64,000 nucleotides of DNA from Nocardia sp. NBC_00508 (GCF_036346875.1 NZ_CP107852.1:2604001-2668000), one strand, 5' to 3'. Numbered from the stretch's first letter, positions 8,410 to 18,345 are shown. The notes: generated from the sequence alone by a model not told the origin. A program made the numbers and translations.

Positions 8410-9023
8410 TGCAGTTCGACTCGATAATCTCCAGGCAGATCGTCGCTGGGCCACCGTCCGAAGTATTCGCCGTGCCCGCACCGTCCACACCAAACCTCGA
8501 CCCGCCGTTCGCCGTTCGACCCGTGGAGCCGGCCGGCGACGACGCCGCGCTTGTCACCGAGTGGATGTCGCTTCCCCACATGGTCGAGACCTGGGAGCGC
8601 AGCGACTGGTCGGTAGAGCGATGGCGCGGCAACCTGGCGGCGCAGTGTGCGGGCCGATACTCCCGACCGTGCATCGTCGAATTCCGGGACCGACCAATCG
8701 GCTACCTGGAGATCTACCGACCCGCCCAGGACTGTATCGCCACCGTCTTCGACGCCCACCCAGACGATCTGGGCCTGCATGCCGCGATTACGGATCAGCG
8801 ATTCGTGCGGCGCGGCTTCGGACCGCGCATGCTCCCGCGCATCACCGCACGCCTCTTCGCCAGCGATCCTCGCTGTGAACGGGTTATCTTCGACCCGGAT
8901 CACCGCAATACAGACGTGCACAGACTGTGCGAATACGTGGGCTGCGAGTTCCTCGGGGAGCACGAACTGGCGGACCGCCGGATCCGGCTCTACGCAATGC
9001 CCCGGAGCTCGGCAATGTCGTGA
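8409..9023 (+). CDS. mbtK: MbtK-like lysine N6-acyltransferase (GNAT fold)
   Basis: 204 residues from ATG 8409, coupled to the preceding stop. The length and pattern match the siderophore N-acyltransferase branch of the GNAT superfamily (MbtK/Rv1347c, IucB-like): PFAVRPVEP at the start, LPHMVETWERSDWSVERWRG, RPIGYLEIYRP, then GFGPRMLPRITARLFASDP and RVIFDPDHRNTDVHRLCEYVG. In mycobactin assembly the enzyme transfers a fatty acyl group from the carrier protein MbtL to the epsilon-amino group of (hydroxy)lysine. An iron box (8098-8116) controls the operon. The acyl donors would be supplied by the mbtL/M/N-like genes at 9143-12206. Confidence 0.88.
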   Translation: MQFDSIISRQIVAGPPSEVFAVPAPSTPNLDPPFAVRPVEPAGDDAALVTEWMSLPHMVETWERSDWSVERWRGNLAAQCAGRYSRPCIVEFRDRPIGYLEIYRPAQDCIATVFDAHPDDLGLHAAITDQRFVRRGFGPRMLPRITARLFASDPRCERVIFDPDHRNTDVHRLCEYVGCEFLGEHELADRRIRLYAMPRSSAMS

Positions 9024-9142
9024 TGTAGTGGTGTAACAGGGATCAGCTGCCGAATACAACGTCATCGGAGCCTGGGCGCGATGCCCAGTCCCCGGCTGCA
9101 CTATTGGTCAACAGCCGCCGACGCTACCGCGCCCGACCGGGG

Positions 9143-10315
9143 TCATAGCAGCTGAGTGCGCATCCGCTCATACCCGGTGGTATCCGGTTTCATCCCGGCG
9201 GCCACCAGTTCCCACAGAATCTCATCGGTTCCGCCACCGACGCGCGCGAGTTTCATGTCCCGCCACCATCGGCCGAGCGGCGTCTCATCGACCAGGTATC
9301 CGGAACCGCCGAAGATATGCAGGCATTCACCCATCACTTCTTCACCAAGCCGGGCCGCGGTCACCTTGGCGGCAGCAGCAGTACGGAGGTTCATCCGGCC
9401 CTCGCCCACGATTCCGATGAGTGCGAACTTCAACAGGTCGACCCGGGACTGCAAATCCGCCATCCGCAGCCGCAGCGCCTGATGACGGTCGAGCGTTGTT
9501 CCGAACTGGGTGCGGGAGTGCATGCGAGCCAACGTGATACCGAGCGCACGATCGCAGGATGCCGCCACCTGAGCCGCAATGGACAGCCGCTCGTGCGCCA
9601 ATCCCCAACTGATTGCGGCAAGTCCGGTCCCAGGCCGCGCGACCAACGCTTCGGCGGGTACCCATGTGTCGATCTCGACCGGCGCGGTATCGAGTGGACC
9701 CGCACTCAGCTTGCGGTAACGAGACCCGACCGTGGTCCGATCCGTCGGAACCAAGACGACAGCCACATTGCCCTGCCGGTTGTTGCCCGCATGGTCTTTG
9801 CTGCGTGCGACGACCAGGATATGGTCGGAAATCGGCGACAGGGAGACGAACTTCTTGACCCCCCGAACGACATACCCATCCTCGTACGGTGCGATTTCGG
9901 TTTCGGCGATCTGCAGGTCCGAGCCACCGGACTCCTCCGACGCGCCGATGCAGAGAACAGCGTCCCCTCGGATTGCTTGTTCGGCGATGTCCTTCAGATA
10001 ATCGGATCGCCCGAATCGACGCAGTACCGAGATCGCCGAATCATGCAAGCTCACCCCGACGCTGATGCCAGCCGACCCGAGCCGGCCGAGCGCGAACGCT
10101 AGTTCCAGATGCCTGGGCAGGTCTGGTTGCGCTCCGCTGGACCACTTCTCGGCGAGGACACCAGCGTGGCCGATCTTCTCCAGCAATTTGCGGGGGAACA
10201 ATTCGGTGCGTTCGGCCTCCAGCACCCACTCGCTTACCTCGTCGTCGAACACCTCGGCCAACAACCCGCGATAGTCTTCGAGGGATCGCGGCTGTACCTG
10301 CTGGGCTGCTGTCAT
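9143..10315 (-). CDS. mbtN: MbtN-like acyl-ACP dehydrogenase
   Basis: 390 residues from ATG 10315, overlapping the stop of the acyl-AMP ligase by ATGA. It has the acyl-CoA dehydrogenase fold: N-terminal helical domain, a central segment with [14 protein letters not shown], and a C-terminal FAD domain with [19 protein letters not shown] and the [19 protein letters not shown] block. In mycobactin biosynthesis MbtN (FadE14) introduces the alpha,beta double bond of the acyl chain while it is on MbtL. It is the last gene of the iron-boxed run SHMT - mbtB - mbtL - mbtM - mbtN and faces the mbtK-like gene convergently. Confidence 0.88.
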   Translation of the reverse strand: MTAAQQVQPRSLEDYRGLLAEVFDDEVSEWVLEAERTELFPRKLLEKIGHAGVLAEKWSSGAQPDLPRHLELAFALGRLGSAGISVGVSLHDSAISVLRRFGRSDYLKDIAEQAIRGDAVLCIGASEESGGSDLQIAETEIAPYEDGYVVRGVKKFVSLSPISDHILVVARSKDHAGNNRQGNVAVVLVPTDRTTVGSRYRKLSAGPLDTAPVEIDTWVPAEALVARPGTGLAAISWGLAHERLSIAAQVAASCDRALGITLARMHSRTQFGTTLDRHQALRLRMADLQSRVDLLKFALIGIVGEGRMNLRTAAAAKVTAARLGEEVMGECLHIFGGSGYLVDETPLGRWWRDMKLARVGGGTDEILWELVAAGMKPDTTGYERMRTQLL

Positions 10316-11928
10316 TGTCCAACTCCCTGCTGCTCGACGTACTGTCGCACTTGCAGCCTGCGTAATTTCCCGGATGTCGTGCGGGGCAGTGCGCCCGGCG
10401 GAACGAAGTGCGTGGCCACCGGCGTCACACCCGACACCGCCCGGACCGCCCGAGCGATCTCCTTACGCGCGTCGTCGGTATCGCTGCCCCGATATTCGAC
10501 TGCCAGCACCAGCCCTGGCCGGGGCCCGCCCTCGATACCGACCGCGACGACTCCCCCACCCCGCACACCCGCCACGGTCGCTGCCGCCCGCTCGATCTCG
10601 ATCGGAAAGATGTTGCGGCCGGCCACGATGATGAGTTCCTTGGCTCGCCCACACACGACGAGCCCGTCGTCGGTGAGGTAGCCGAGGTCACCGGTGGCGA
10701 ACCACTCGTCGGGGTCGCGTGCCGGTTCCCCGAGGTACCCGGTCATCATCGACGCACCACGGATCTCGATCTCCCCCACCATCCGTCCGACAACCGCAGG
10801 TACCTCCGCCGAGGACGGCACAATCCGCAACTCAGTGCCCGGCATCGGGTGCCCGAGGACCGCGTAACGCCGCCGCACCACACCCGAACCGCCCTCGGTC
10901 TCGACATCGACCTCGTCATAGCGCGCCCCGGTCCCAGAGGCAGGCATGGTCACCGCGCACACCGATTCGGCCAGACCGTAGGCCGGGACCGCGGCCGCGG
11001 GGTCGAACCCGAACGGCGCCGTCTCCCGCAGAAAGCGGTCGAACCCCACCGGGTCGATCGGCTCACCACCGCTGATCGCGATCCGCAACGACGACAGCTC
11101 GACCGACCCCGCCTTCGCCGCGCACCGACCGAGGATGTCGTAACCGAAGTTGGGACCCGCGGTCAACGTGGCACGGCTCTCGCTGAGCCAGCTCAACCAC
11201 CGGTACGGCGCCGCAGCGAAGGTCTTGTTCGGCACCAGCCACGTCTCGGCGCCGCTCGTGAGCCCATTCATCAGCACGATCAAACCCATATCGTGATACA
11301 GCGGCAGCCAACTGCACACCACCTCCACCCGACCGTCCAAACCCAACCTCTGCTGGATCGCTCCGGTATTCGCGACCACCGCCGCCCGCGAAACAACCGC
11401 GGTCTTCGGCACTCCGGTCGAACCCGCAGTGCTCTGCAACACCGCAGGCAAAGAGTCCTCCACCACCCCCTGCGGCGCCACCCTACCGGTAGACGCCGCC
11501 GCAGCAGCGTCCAACACCCGCACCGTCCCCGCAGCCGCCGCGGCCAGTTCCGCAGTCGCGTCCGCGGCACCGACCACCACCGTGACCCCTACCGAACGCA
11601 GCCGCTCCGCGGTGTGCGCGGCCCACTCCCGCCCCTCCAGCCCACGCATCGGACCCGGCACGATGATGATGCTCTTCCCGGCCAGCCACGCACCGACAAC
11701 ACAGGCCACCAACTCCGCACTCGGATCACCGACCAGGCCGATCGGACCGGATTCCCCCCGATCGGCAAACTCCGCGGCGATGCTCTCGCCCATCCGGTAG
11801 ATCTGCGACCACGTCAACCGCCGCCACTGTCTTCCGGGACTATCCCAGATGACCAGTTCCCGCGTCGAGTCTCGCAGCGCCACCGTAACGGTCTCGGCGA
11901 GAACATCTCTCGTCGACGTCACAGCCAT
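10312..11928 (-). CDS. mbtM: MbtM-like fatty acyl-AMP ligase
   Basis: A protein of about 538 residues of the ANL adenylating superfamily. ATG 11928 ([10 protein letters not shown]) has a good AGGGAG ribosome binding site about 8 nt upstream. A GTG at 11958, overlapping the mbtL stop, is the alternative start and would add ten residues. Visible motifs include [17 protein letters not shown] (phosphate-binding loop), [11 protein letters not shown] and [20 protein letters not shown]. It should activate a long-chain fatty acid as the acyl-adenylate and load it onto the adjacent acyl carrier protein (11955-12206), as MbtM/FadD33 does. The product is then desaturated by MbtN and transferred by MbtK. 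Confidence 0.88.
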   Translation of the reverse strand: MAVTSTRDVLAETVTVALRDSTRELVIWDSPGRQWRRLTWSQIYRMGESIAAEFADRGESGPIGLVGDPSAELVACVVGAWLAGKSIIIVPGPMRGLEGREWAAHTAERLRSVGVTVVVGAADATAELAAAAAGTVRVLDAAAAASTGRVAPQGVVEDSLPAVLQSTAGSTGVPKTAVVSRAAVVANTGAIQQRLGLDGRVEVVCSWLPLYHDMGLIVLMNGLTSGAETWLVPNKTFAAAPYRWLSWLSESRATLTAGPNFGYDILGRCAAKAGSVELSSLRIAISGGEPIDPVGFDRFLRETAPFGFDPAAAVPAYGLAESVCAVTMPASGTGARYDEVDVETEGGSGVVRRRYAVLGHPMPGTELRIVPSSAEVPAVVGRMVGEIEIRGASMMTGYLGEPARDPDEWFATGDLGYLTDDGLVVCGRAKELIIVAGRNIFPIEIERAAATVAGVRGGGVVAVGIEGGPRPGLVLAVEYRGSDTDDARKEIARAVRAVSGVTPVATHFVPPGALPRTTSGKLRRLQVRQYVEQQGVGQ

Positions 11929-11954
11929 CAGCACGTCTCCCTGCTGGCTCTCGC

Positions 11955-12206
11955 TCACTGCGGAACCTGGTCCAACTTCGACGCGATGAGATCCTCGAGA
12001 TCACCAACGGTGTCGCAGTCGAGGAGATCCTCCTCATCGAGACGTACGCCGAATCGATCCTCGATCGACACCATGCCTACCGCGAAGGCCACCGAGTCGA
12101 GACCGGCGTCGTCGACGAGATGGGAGTCCCTGGTGAGACCCTCGGTTCGCACCTGCAGCTCGTCACGGAAGATCTCTTCGAGACCCGCGCTGATGGTTGC
12201 TGACAT
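11955..12206 (-). CDS. mbtL: MbtL-like acyl carrier protein
   Basis: 83 residues from ATG 12206 (MSATISAGLEEIF) with GAGAAAGG just upstream; the frame opens at 12233 but that extension lacks a ribosome binding site. Carrier signature: DDAGLDSVAFAVGMVSIED, where the Ser of GLDS carries phosphopantetheine, followed by LLDCDTVGDLEDLI. Size and position directly before the acyl-AMP ligase identify it as the lipid carrier for siderophore acylation. Confidence 0.9.
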   Translation of the reverse strand: MSATISAGLEEIFRDELQVRTEGLTRDSHLVDDAGLDSVAFAVGMVSIEDRFGVRLDEEDLLDCDTVGDLEDLIASKLDQVPQ

Positions 12207-12311
12207 GTCATACCTTTCTCGTGGAAACTTCACATCCGCACATTTGGGCGGGCTGGCTACTCAACGGGTCTCGGCCGGGTGGCGATAGATAGTCACGAGT
12301 CCGACGCAGCC

Positions 12312-15300
12312 TCAGTCTGCGTTCAGCTCGAACACCTGCTCGTCGGTGAGGGCCATGATTTCGAGATATGCGTCCCCAGCCTGCACCAGGCGTCCCGGCT
12401 CCGGGTTGCGATCCCGCACGCGCCGCACGATTGCTCGAATGTTCCGCCCCGAGAAGACATCCGCTGCCTGAACGTCGACCAGCGGCAGCCGATCTCGAAG
12501 TTCACGGACGAACAGCGTTGCCAGAACAGAGGTCCCACCCGCGGCAAAGAAGTCGTCGAGAGGACCGACCGTCCGGCGTCCGACCAGTTCTGCGACCAGC
12601 GTGCACACTGCCGCCTCGAAGGAGTCCTCCGGATCCGTTTCGACGATCGGGGCGGTTGCCGCGAGCTTCTCGAATTCACGACGAAGTGCCGCACGGTCCA
12701 TTTTCCCGTTATTGGTCAGTGGAAGTGAGCCCGACACCTCGATCGAAGACGGGATCATATGCTCCGGCAGCAGCCCACCCAACGCGTCCCGGATATCCTC
12801 GGCCCCGGAAGAAGCCGTGGCACCGGGCTCCAGGGTCACCGCGGCGCAGAGGCGAACGGGCGATCCCGCAGTACCAGCGGCCGCATGGTGCACCATCGGC
12901 AGCGACCGCAGGGCGGTCTCCACCTCACCGAGTTCGATACGGTGACCATTGACTTTGACCTGGTTGTCACGGCGACCGATGAATCGAAGTACGCCGTCGG
13001 GCGAGTAGTACGCCAGATCACCGGTACGAAACCAGCGCGTGCCTTCATGCGAGACGAAACGGGATCGGGTGCGCTCGGGGTCTCCTCGGTATCCGCGGGC
13101 GACCCCGACGCCGCCGATCCACAGTTCGCCAGGGACCCAGTCGGGACAGTCGGCTCCTGTCGAGCCCACCACCCGGCAGTGAATGTTGCGCATCGGAATC
13201 CCGTACGCCAGCGGACCGTCGGATCCGAGCGAATCGGGAAGATCGTTGACGATCGAGTGCACGACGTTTTCGGTGGTTCCTCCGAGCGAAGCGAACCGGA
13301 CGCCGGGGATGTGGCCCGCAGTCCGGGAAGGAAGCTCGGCAGGCACCCAGTCACCTCCGACGAGCACCGTGCGCACGGTGCGGACAGCGTCGGGTTCACC
13401 TGCGTGCAACAGCATGTCGACCTGGGTCGGCACCCAGTTCAGGACGGTCGCCTCGTGTGCACGAATCAGGTCGGCCCAGTGGTGGGCATCCCGGCGATAG
13501 CGATCGTCGACCAGTACGGCGGAACCACCGAGTCGAAGCAGCCCGAAGATGTCGAAAATGGAGAGGTCGAATTCGAGCGATGCGAGGTGGACCGATCTGT
13601 CGGACTCCCCCAGCCCGAACCGCTCGGCAAGATCGATGATCGCGTTCGCCGCGGGGCCGTGCTCGACCTCGACCCCCTTGGGCACCCCGGTCGAGCCGGA
13701 GGTGAACAGCACGTATGCCAAGTCCCGCCCGGTCACCGGTATCGGCTGCGCGAGTGGATCACCGGCAAGCGCGTCCGAGACCGACAACGTCCTTGCGCCA
13801 CGCATCCGGGTGCGCTCGTCGGTCGTGATGGTCAGTGCGATATCCGCGACCGCCTCGATGGCTTCGACCCTGGCCTCGGGCTGGTCGACGCTGATCGGGA
13901 CATACGCGCATCCGGCGGCGAGCACACCGAGCGCGACGGCGACCTGATCCACGCTCTTGGGAAGCGTGATCGCGACGAGATCGCCCTGCTTGCAGCCGAG
14001 TTCGCGAAGACGGCCCGCCACCCGCGATGCCGAAGCGGCAAGTTCGCCGTACGACGCGGTGCGCACCTGGTCCGGTGCCGCATCCGACCATCGGATCGCG
14101 ACCTTGTCCGCGTCGGTGGCCGCACGAACGAAGAAGGACTCGTGCAGCAGTTGCTCACCCATCGGCTGCGCCGTCCGATTGACGGTCGCGCGGACCGCGG
14201 CTTGGGCCGCCGGCAACCCCGCCGTGAATTGCGCTGTCGTCCAATCGCCGACATCGATCAACGAGTCGATATGAGCTCGGTAGCGATCGAACATCGCATC
14301 CACCATGCCCGCTGGAAACGCCTCCGCACGCACGTCCCAATTCAGCAGCAGCCCGCCGTCGAGTTCGGTGACCTGCGCATCCAACAGAACCTGGGGACCC
14401 TGCGAGATCAGCCATACCGGTTTGCCGAACTCGTCGCGGACGGCCGGCGAGAACAGTTCCCCGAGCCCGAGAGCGCTGGTGTACACGACCGGGGCGATCA
14501 CGGTCGTACCCTGCCTATGCCCCAGATCCCGAAGCACCTCGATGCCCGAGTACTCGGCATGCGCACAGACCTCGTGCAGGCGTTGTTGAACGGCGGTCAC
14601 CTTGTCGTGCAGTGTTGCGCCCCTTGATTGCGAAACATCGAGCAGCACTGTCGAAGTGAAGTCACCGACAATTGCGGGGACATCCGGATCAACGTGCTGC
14701 CGGTTGAAGAGCGGAACGTTGATGAGGGCATCGTCCTCCGCGGACCAATCCAGCACAGCTTCGGCAAAGGCTGCTGCCATCGCGGCGGCGGGGGTGACGC
14801 TGTTGCGCCGAGCCGCGCTCTCCAACGCTGCTTTGCGTTCACCATCGATCAAGTGGTCATACCGGCGTGTCCGGATCGGACCTCGTTCGGCCTCGGGCAC
14901 GACCGGTAGCGAATAAGCCGACGGCAACTCGTCGAGACGACTCCGCCACCAGTCCCTGTCCTGCTCCCAGCGCTCCTGGTTACGCCCGGTCGTCGTCTTC
15001 AAGTACTCGCGAAACGAATACCCGATCGATCGCACCGGATCCACGCCGTTGTAGAACCGTGCCAGATCGTCGACCAGAATTCGATAGCTCGCGGCGTCGG
15101 CCGCGATCATGTCCAGGTCGATATGCAAGCGGCTCGACGACGAACCGGGAAGTTGCGTCACCGCGACATCGATGACTTTGCCTCGCTGGATATCGAGGCT
15201 TTGCGATGACATTCGCCGACGGATGTCCGCCAGGACACCGGCGGCTTGCGCGTCGTCCGACTCGGCCAGGTCGGTCACGGTCAGCCGATCGGGAATGGCT

Positions 15301-15806
15301 TCGAGGTCACAGATACGCTGGGTGCCGTCGTCTCCGATCGCGACGCGCAACATCTCGTGACGTGCCAGCAACTTGTCGACAGCTCGGCGAAGTCTATCCA
15401 CATCCAACCGGGGGGTGTCGAATTCGACATAGAGATGGCTCGAGACCCCACTGAGATCCAATTGGTTACCACGCCCGACCCAGAGGGCATGCTGGATCGG
15501 CGCCAACGGAAAACATACGTCATCGGCGTCGTCGGACGGTTCGCGTTCGTCGGTAATCCGGATTCGAGCAGATACCAGCTCACTCCACGCCGCCAGAGAC
15601 GGTTTCGCCGCGAGCTCCGCGAAATTCACATCCAGACCGGTGGCACGCAACCGCCCGGCCACCCGCATCATTCTGATGGAATCCACACCGAGCGAGATGA
15701 GATCTGCATCGTCTTCCAAGCCCTCGCCATCGAGCTCGAGTGTCGAGATCACGAGTTCTCGGAGTTCGGCAAGATCAAACACCTGGGAAGCCATGTAAAC
15801 GCTCAT
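12312..15806 (-). CDS. mbtB: MbtB-like NRPS (aryl carrier - cyclization - adenylation - carrier)
   Basis: 1164 residues. Domains in order: an N-terminal carrier (about 8-80; LGVDSIRMM, Ser43), a heterocyclization domain (about 98-520) with the DxxxxDxxS motif at D232-D237-S240 replacing HHxxxDG, an adenylation domain (about 545-1010; TSGSTGVPKG near residue 700), and a C-terminal carrier (about 1055-1125; FFAAGGTSVLATL). There is no thioesterase domain. It would accept an aryl acid on the first carrier, condense it with a beta-hydroxy amino acid and cyclise the product to an oxazoline. The SHMT homologue immediately upstream (50 bp gap) suggests that the amino acid may be alpha-methylserine rather than serine. 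An alternative start is ATG 15794. Confidence 0.9.
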   Translation of the reverse strand: MSVYMASQVFDLAELRELVISTLELDGEGLEDDADLISLGVDSIRMMRVAGRLRATGLDVNFAELAAKPSLAAWSELVSARIRITDEREPSDDADDVCFPLAPIQHALWVGRGNQLDLSGVSSHLYVEFDTPRLDVDRLRRAVDKLLARHEMLRVAIGDDGTQRICDLEAIPDRLTVTDLAESDDAQAAGVLADIRRRMSSQSLDIQRGKVIDVAVTQLPGSSSSRLHIDLDMIAADAASYRILVDDLARFYNGVDPVRSIGYSFREYLKTTTGRNQERWEQDRDWWRSRLDELPSAYSLPVVPEAERGPIRTRRYDHLIDGERKAALESAARRNSVTPAAAMAAAFAEAVLDWSAEDDALINVPLFNRQHVDPDVPAIVGDFTSTVLLDVSQSRGATLHDKVTAVQQRLHEVCAHAEYSGIEVLRDLGHRQGTTVIAPVVYTSALGLGELFSPAVRDEFGKPVWLISQGPQVLLDAQVTELDGGLLLNWDVRAEAFPAGMVDAMFDRYRAHIDSLIDVGDWTTAQFTAGLPAAQAAVRATVNRTAQPMGEQLLHESFFVRAATDADKVAIRWSDAAPDQVRTASYGELAASASRVAGRLRELGCKQGDLVAITLPKSVDQVAVALGVLAAGCAYVPISVDQPEARVEAIEAVADIALTITTDERTRMRGARTLSVSDALAGDPLAQPIPVTGRDLAYVLFTSGSTGVPKGVEVEHGPAANAIIDLAERFGLGESDRSVHLASLEFDLSIFDIFGLLRLGGSAVLVDDRYRRDAHHWADLIRAHEATVLNWVPTQVDMLLHAGEPDAVRTVRTVLVGGDWVPAELPSRTAGHIPGVRFASLGGTTENVVHSIVNDLPDSLGSDGPLAYGIPMRNIHCRVVGSTGADCPDWVPGELWIGGVGVARGYRGDPERTRSRFVSHEGTRWFRTGDLAYYSPDGVLRFIGRRDNQVKVNGHRIELGEVETALRSLPMVHHAAAGTAGSPVRLCAAVTLEPGATASSGAEDIRDALGGLLPEHMIPSSIEVSGSLPLTNNGKMDRAALRREFEKLAATAPIVETDPEDSFEAAVCTLVAELVGRRTVGPLDDFFAAGGTSVLATLFVRELRDRLPLVDVQAADVFSGRNIRAIVRRVRDRNPEPGRLVQAGDAYLEIMALTDEQVFELNAD

Positions 15807-15855
15807 TTCTTTCCGTACAACACATCTGGTGGCGCTACTTCTGGGAACCTTCGAG

Positions 15856-17226
15856 TCAGCTGGTCAGCGGATTCGCCGCACAAAGTTTGCGGACCCGATC
15901 CGAGATGTCGGCCAGAACACTGGACCCGGCGATCAGCTGGCCGGTCGCATCGAACTGCCCCAGCACGCCATCGAGCAGCTCCGCGCACTCGCGCATATCG
16001 GCGGCATCCATCCCCCGTGCCGACAGGATATTGGTACCCAGACGAAGACCGCTGGATACCATGGCCGGACGGTCGTCACCGGGAACACGATTGCGGTTCA
16101 CCAGCATTCCGACTTCTTGCAGCGCACGTTCCGCCGCCAATCCGGTTACCGGAGACGGACGCAGATCGATGACCACCATGTGCGTGTCGGTCCCACCGGT
16201 CAGCACGTGATATCCGCGGCCCGAAAGGGCGATCGCCAAAGCTCGGGCATTGCTCACGATCAACTTCGCCAGATGGCGGAATCGAGCGCTCGTCAGATAT
16301 CCGAACGCGGCCGCCTTGGCAGCGATCGAAGCGGGATCCGGTGTGCCCTGCACACCCGGGAACACCGCTCGGTCGATCAACGATCGCAAGGAAGTCCGGC
16401 CGTCCGGGCCGGGCGTTTCGCTGTCCCGACCCGACAGAATTATTCCGCCCCGGGGCCCGCCCAACTGTTTGTACGTGCTCGATGTCGTGATGTGGGCACT
16501 GTCGATCGGGCTCGGATGCACGCCGGCAGCCACCAACCCGGCGATATGCGAAATATCGGCGATGACATAGGCGCCAACCGTGTCGGCAATCTCCCGGAAT
16601 CGCTGGAAATCCACGGTTCTCGGATAGGCACTCGCCCCTGCGATGAGCACCGTGGGGCGATGTTCCGCGGCGAGTGCGGCCACCTCATCGAAGTCGATGC
16701 GTCCGGTGTCGCCGAGGCCGTAGTGAATCACCTCGTAGGTCCGCCCGGTAATGGACACCGGAGCACCGTGGCTCAGATGCCCACCGTCGTCGAGGCCGAG
16801 ACTCAACAGCCGACCACCGTGCGGCAGCAGAGCGTGCAGCGCGGCGAGGTTGGCCGACGAGCCCGACAGTGGCTGCACGTTGACGTAGCGCGCGCCGAAC
16901 GCCGTCAAGGCCCGTTGCCGCGCCAGGTCCTCGACCTCGTCGAATACCCCTGTTCCCGAGTGATACCGCCGTCCCGGATACCCCTCGGCCGTGACGTTCG
17001 ACAAGGTGGACGCGGCCGCGGAGAGTACTGCCGGGCCCGCGATGCTGGCCGAGGCGATCATTGCCAAAACCTCGTCTTGGTACCGAGTTTGGCGGTCGAG
17101 CAGGTCAGCCAATCGCGGATCGTCCCGGATCAGATTCTCGGCACCGACCTGCAGCATTCTCGCATGCTGCGAGGTTGTCACGTCGCGGTGCCCGCTCCAT
17201 AGGGAGGCACTGTCACCAGTGGACAT
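15856..17226 (-). CDS. serine hydroxymethyltransferase homologue, candidate alpha-methylserine synthase
   Basis: 456 residues from ATG 17226 (MSTGDSASLW). It aligns along its length with GlyA: AEGYPGRRY near residue 80, VNVQPLSGSSAN, DGGHLSHGAPVS, ADISHIAGLVAAGVHPSP, the PLP lysine in TYKQLGGPRGG (about K253) and SSGLRLGT near the end. The catalytic Glu of AEGY, the PLP-binding Asp and the carboxylate-binding Arg are kept. Three residues that line the E. coli active site are changed: Tyr55 to Thr, Tyr65 to His, and the His before the lysine to Tyr. Location inside an iron-regulated NRPS operon argues against a housekeeping role. SHMT homologues such as FmoH of the JBIR-34/35 pathway make alpha-methylserine from D-alanine for methyloxazoline formation; a similar role is inferred here. 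Confidence 0.82.
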   Translation of the reverse strand: MSTGDSASLWSGHRDVTTSQHARMLQVGAENLIRDDPRLADLLDRQTRYQDEVLAMIASASIAGPAVLSAAASTLSNVTAEGYPGRRYHSGTGVFDEVEDLARQRALTAFGARYVNVQPLSGSSANLAALHALLPHGGRLLSLGLDDGGHLSHGAPVSITGRTYEVIHYGLGDTGRIDFDEVAALAAEHRPTVLIAGASAYPRTVDFQRFREIADTVGAYVIADISHIAGLVAAGVHPSPIDSAHITTSSTYKQLGGPRGGIILSGRDSETPGPDGRTSLRSLIDRAVFPGVQGTPDPASIAAKAAAFGYLTSARFRHLAKLIVSNARALAIALSGRGYHVLTGGTDTHMVVIDLRPSPVTGLAAERALQEVGMLVNRNRVPGDDRPAMVSSGLRLGTNILSARGMDAADMRECAELLDGVLGQFDATGQLIAGSSVLADISDRVRKLCAANPLTS

Positions 17227-17259
17227 TCGGCGTCCTTCGGCTAGTCGAACAGATGACAG

Positions 17260-17278
17260 ATAGGTTAGCCTAACCAAA
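17260..17278. promoter_or_regulatory. iron box upstream of the SHMT-mbtB-mbtL-mbtM-mbtN run
   Basis: TAGGTTAGCCTAACCAAA (17261-17278) matches the IdeR consensus at 17 of 19 positions by hand alignment, the best match in the window. It lies 34 bp upstream of the SHMT start at 17226. Confidence 0.9.
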
Positions 17279-17343
17279 CTGATGCGACAAACCCGAAAGC
17301 TGCGGTGCGGTAGCCCGCCACCGCACTCCGCGAAGACAGATTT

Positions 17344-18345
17344 TCAGGGTGTCACAGCTGCCAGCCAGCCGTCGGAGGTCCAGTGGGCGTGGTCGCCGGT
17401 GCGGAACAAGCGGCCGTTCGCCCGGTGGGGGTCGGCGACGAAATGGTCGGTGATGTCCGCGAATCCGGTGACGAGTGCGGCGCCGCCGATATAGACCTCG
17501 CCGATCACACCCGGCGGCACGGGGTGGCGGGATTCGTCCAGCACCAGCACCCGGGCACCCGGAACCGGACGGACGCGGCCGGTTCCATCGAGCCGGCCGC
17601 GGGCAACCGGACCTGCGTAGGCGGTAGCCCGGTAGGTGACACTGCCGACGGATCCCGATGCGAGCGCCAGCAGCAGTTCGGGCAGCGATGCGGGACTGTG
17701 GGTTTGCGTGACGTCCCAGCGCCGCACCGTCGGCAGCGCCGTCGCTCCGATATGCCCGAGCCGAGCCAAGGTGTGCGCGTCGGCGACCACGTGGGTGACC
17801 GAGCGCTCGGCGATCAGGTCGACAAGCGCGGAAGGGTCGTGGCGCGGCTCCTCGGTGGCGAGAATCAGTGCCGCGCCGTCGGCAATCGCAGCCAGCAGTT
17901 CGATCAGCAGGTCCGCACCGCCCCAGGGCGGGACGATCAGCCGGACATCCGCCGAACCCGTTGCGCGATCGCCATTTCCGCGGGTATGAGCGGCGACGGA
18001 TCGACGATCGGCGACGGCGGCGGCCACCGCGCCTGGGGTGAGCAGAACGGTTCGGCCGTCCGCGGTGGTCAATGGCAGCGCGGCTCCAGTCCGCGTGGCA
18101 GCATCGACATCGGACACGAGGCGCAGCAGATCCGCGAGCATCGGGTTGTCCACACATGCCGGGCGTCCCAGGTATTCGGCCAGATCACCATAGGTGAAGA
18201 CCAAGGAATCGCAACACACCACCGTCCGAAGCGGAGGCACGAGGCGACCACGGCGCAACACTTCGGCAATGCCCACGATGTCGGTCAGTTCCACCCCGTT
18301 CGCCCACTCGCCCACCAGCCGTTCACATTCTGCAGCCGTGAACAT
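17344..18345 (-). CDS. degenerate stand-alone NRPS adenylation-domain protein
   Basis: 333 residues from ATG 18345; an in-frame TAG lies one codon upstream, so this is the first possible start. It opens with a condensation-adenylation linker (FTAAECERLVGEWANG) and ends with adenylation motifs GEVYIGGAALVTGF and LFRTGDHAHW. In between, the phosphate-binding loop (TSGSTGxPKG) and the YGPTE motif are absent, and the C-terminal lobe with the catalytic lysine is missing. It therefore cannot adenylate in the usual way. Its own iron box (18515-18533) and long intact frame suggest it is still expressed. It may be a remnant of a lost module or have a non-catalytic role. Confidence 0.65.
   Translation of the reverse strand: MFTAAECERLVGEWANGVELTDIVGIAEVLRRGRLVPPLRTVVCCDSLVFTYGDLAEYLGRPACVDNPMLADLLRLVSDVDAATRTGAALPLTTADGRTVLLTPGAVAAAVADRRSVAAHTRGNGDRATGSADVRLIVPPWGGADLLIELLAAIADGAALILATEEPRHDPSALVDLIAERSVTHVVADAHTLARLGHIGATALPTVRRWDVTQTHSPASLPELLLALASGSVGSVTYRATAYAGPVARGRLDGTGRVRPVPGARVLVLDESRHPVPPGVIGEVYIGGAALVTGFADITDHFVADPHRANGRLFRTGDHAHWTSDGWLAAVTP

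Noticed and set aside
9093..9117. Inverted repeat CGGCTG/CAGCCG between the convergent mbtK-like and mbtN-like genes
   Set aside because: Only a 6-bp stem with a 13-nt loop; too weak to call a terminator.
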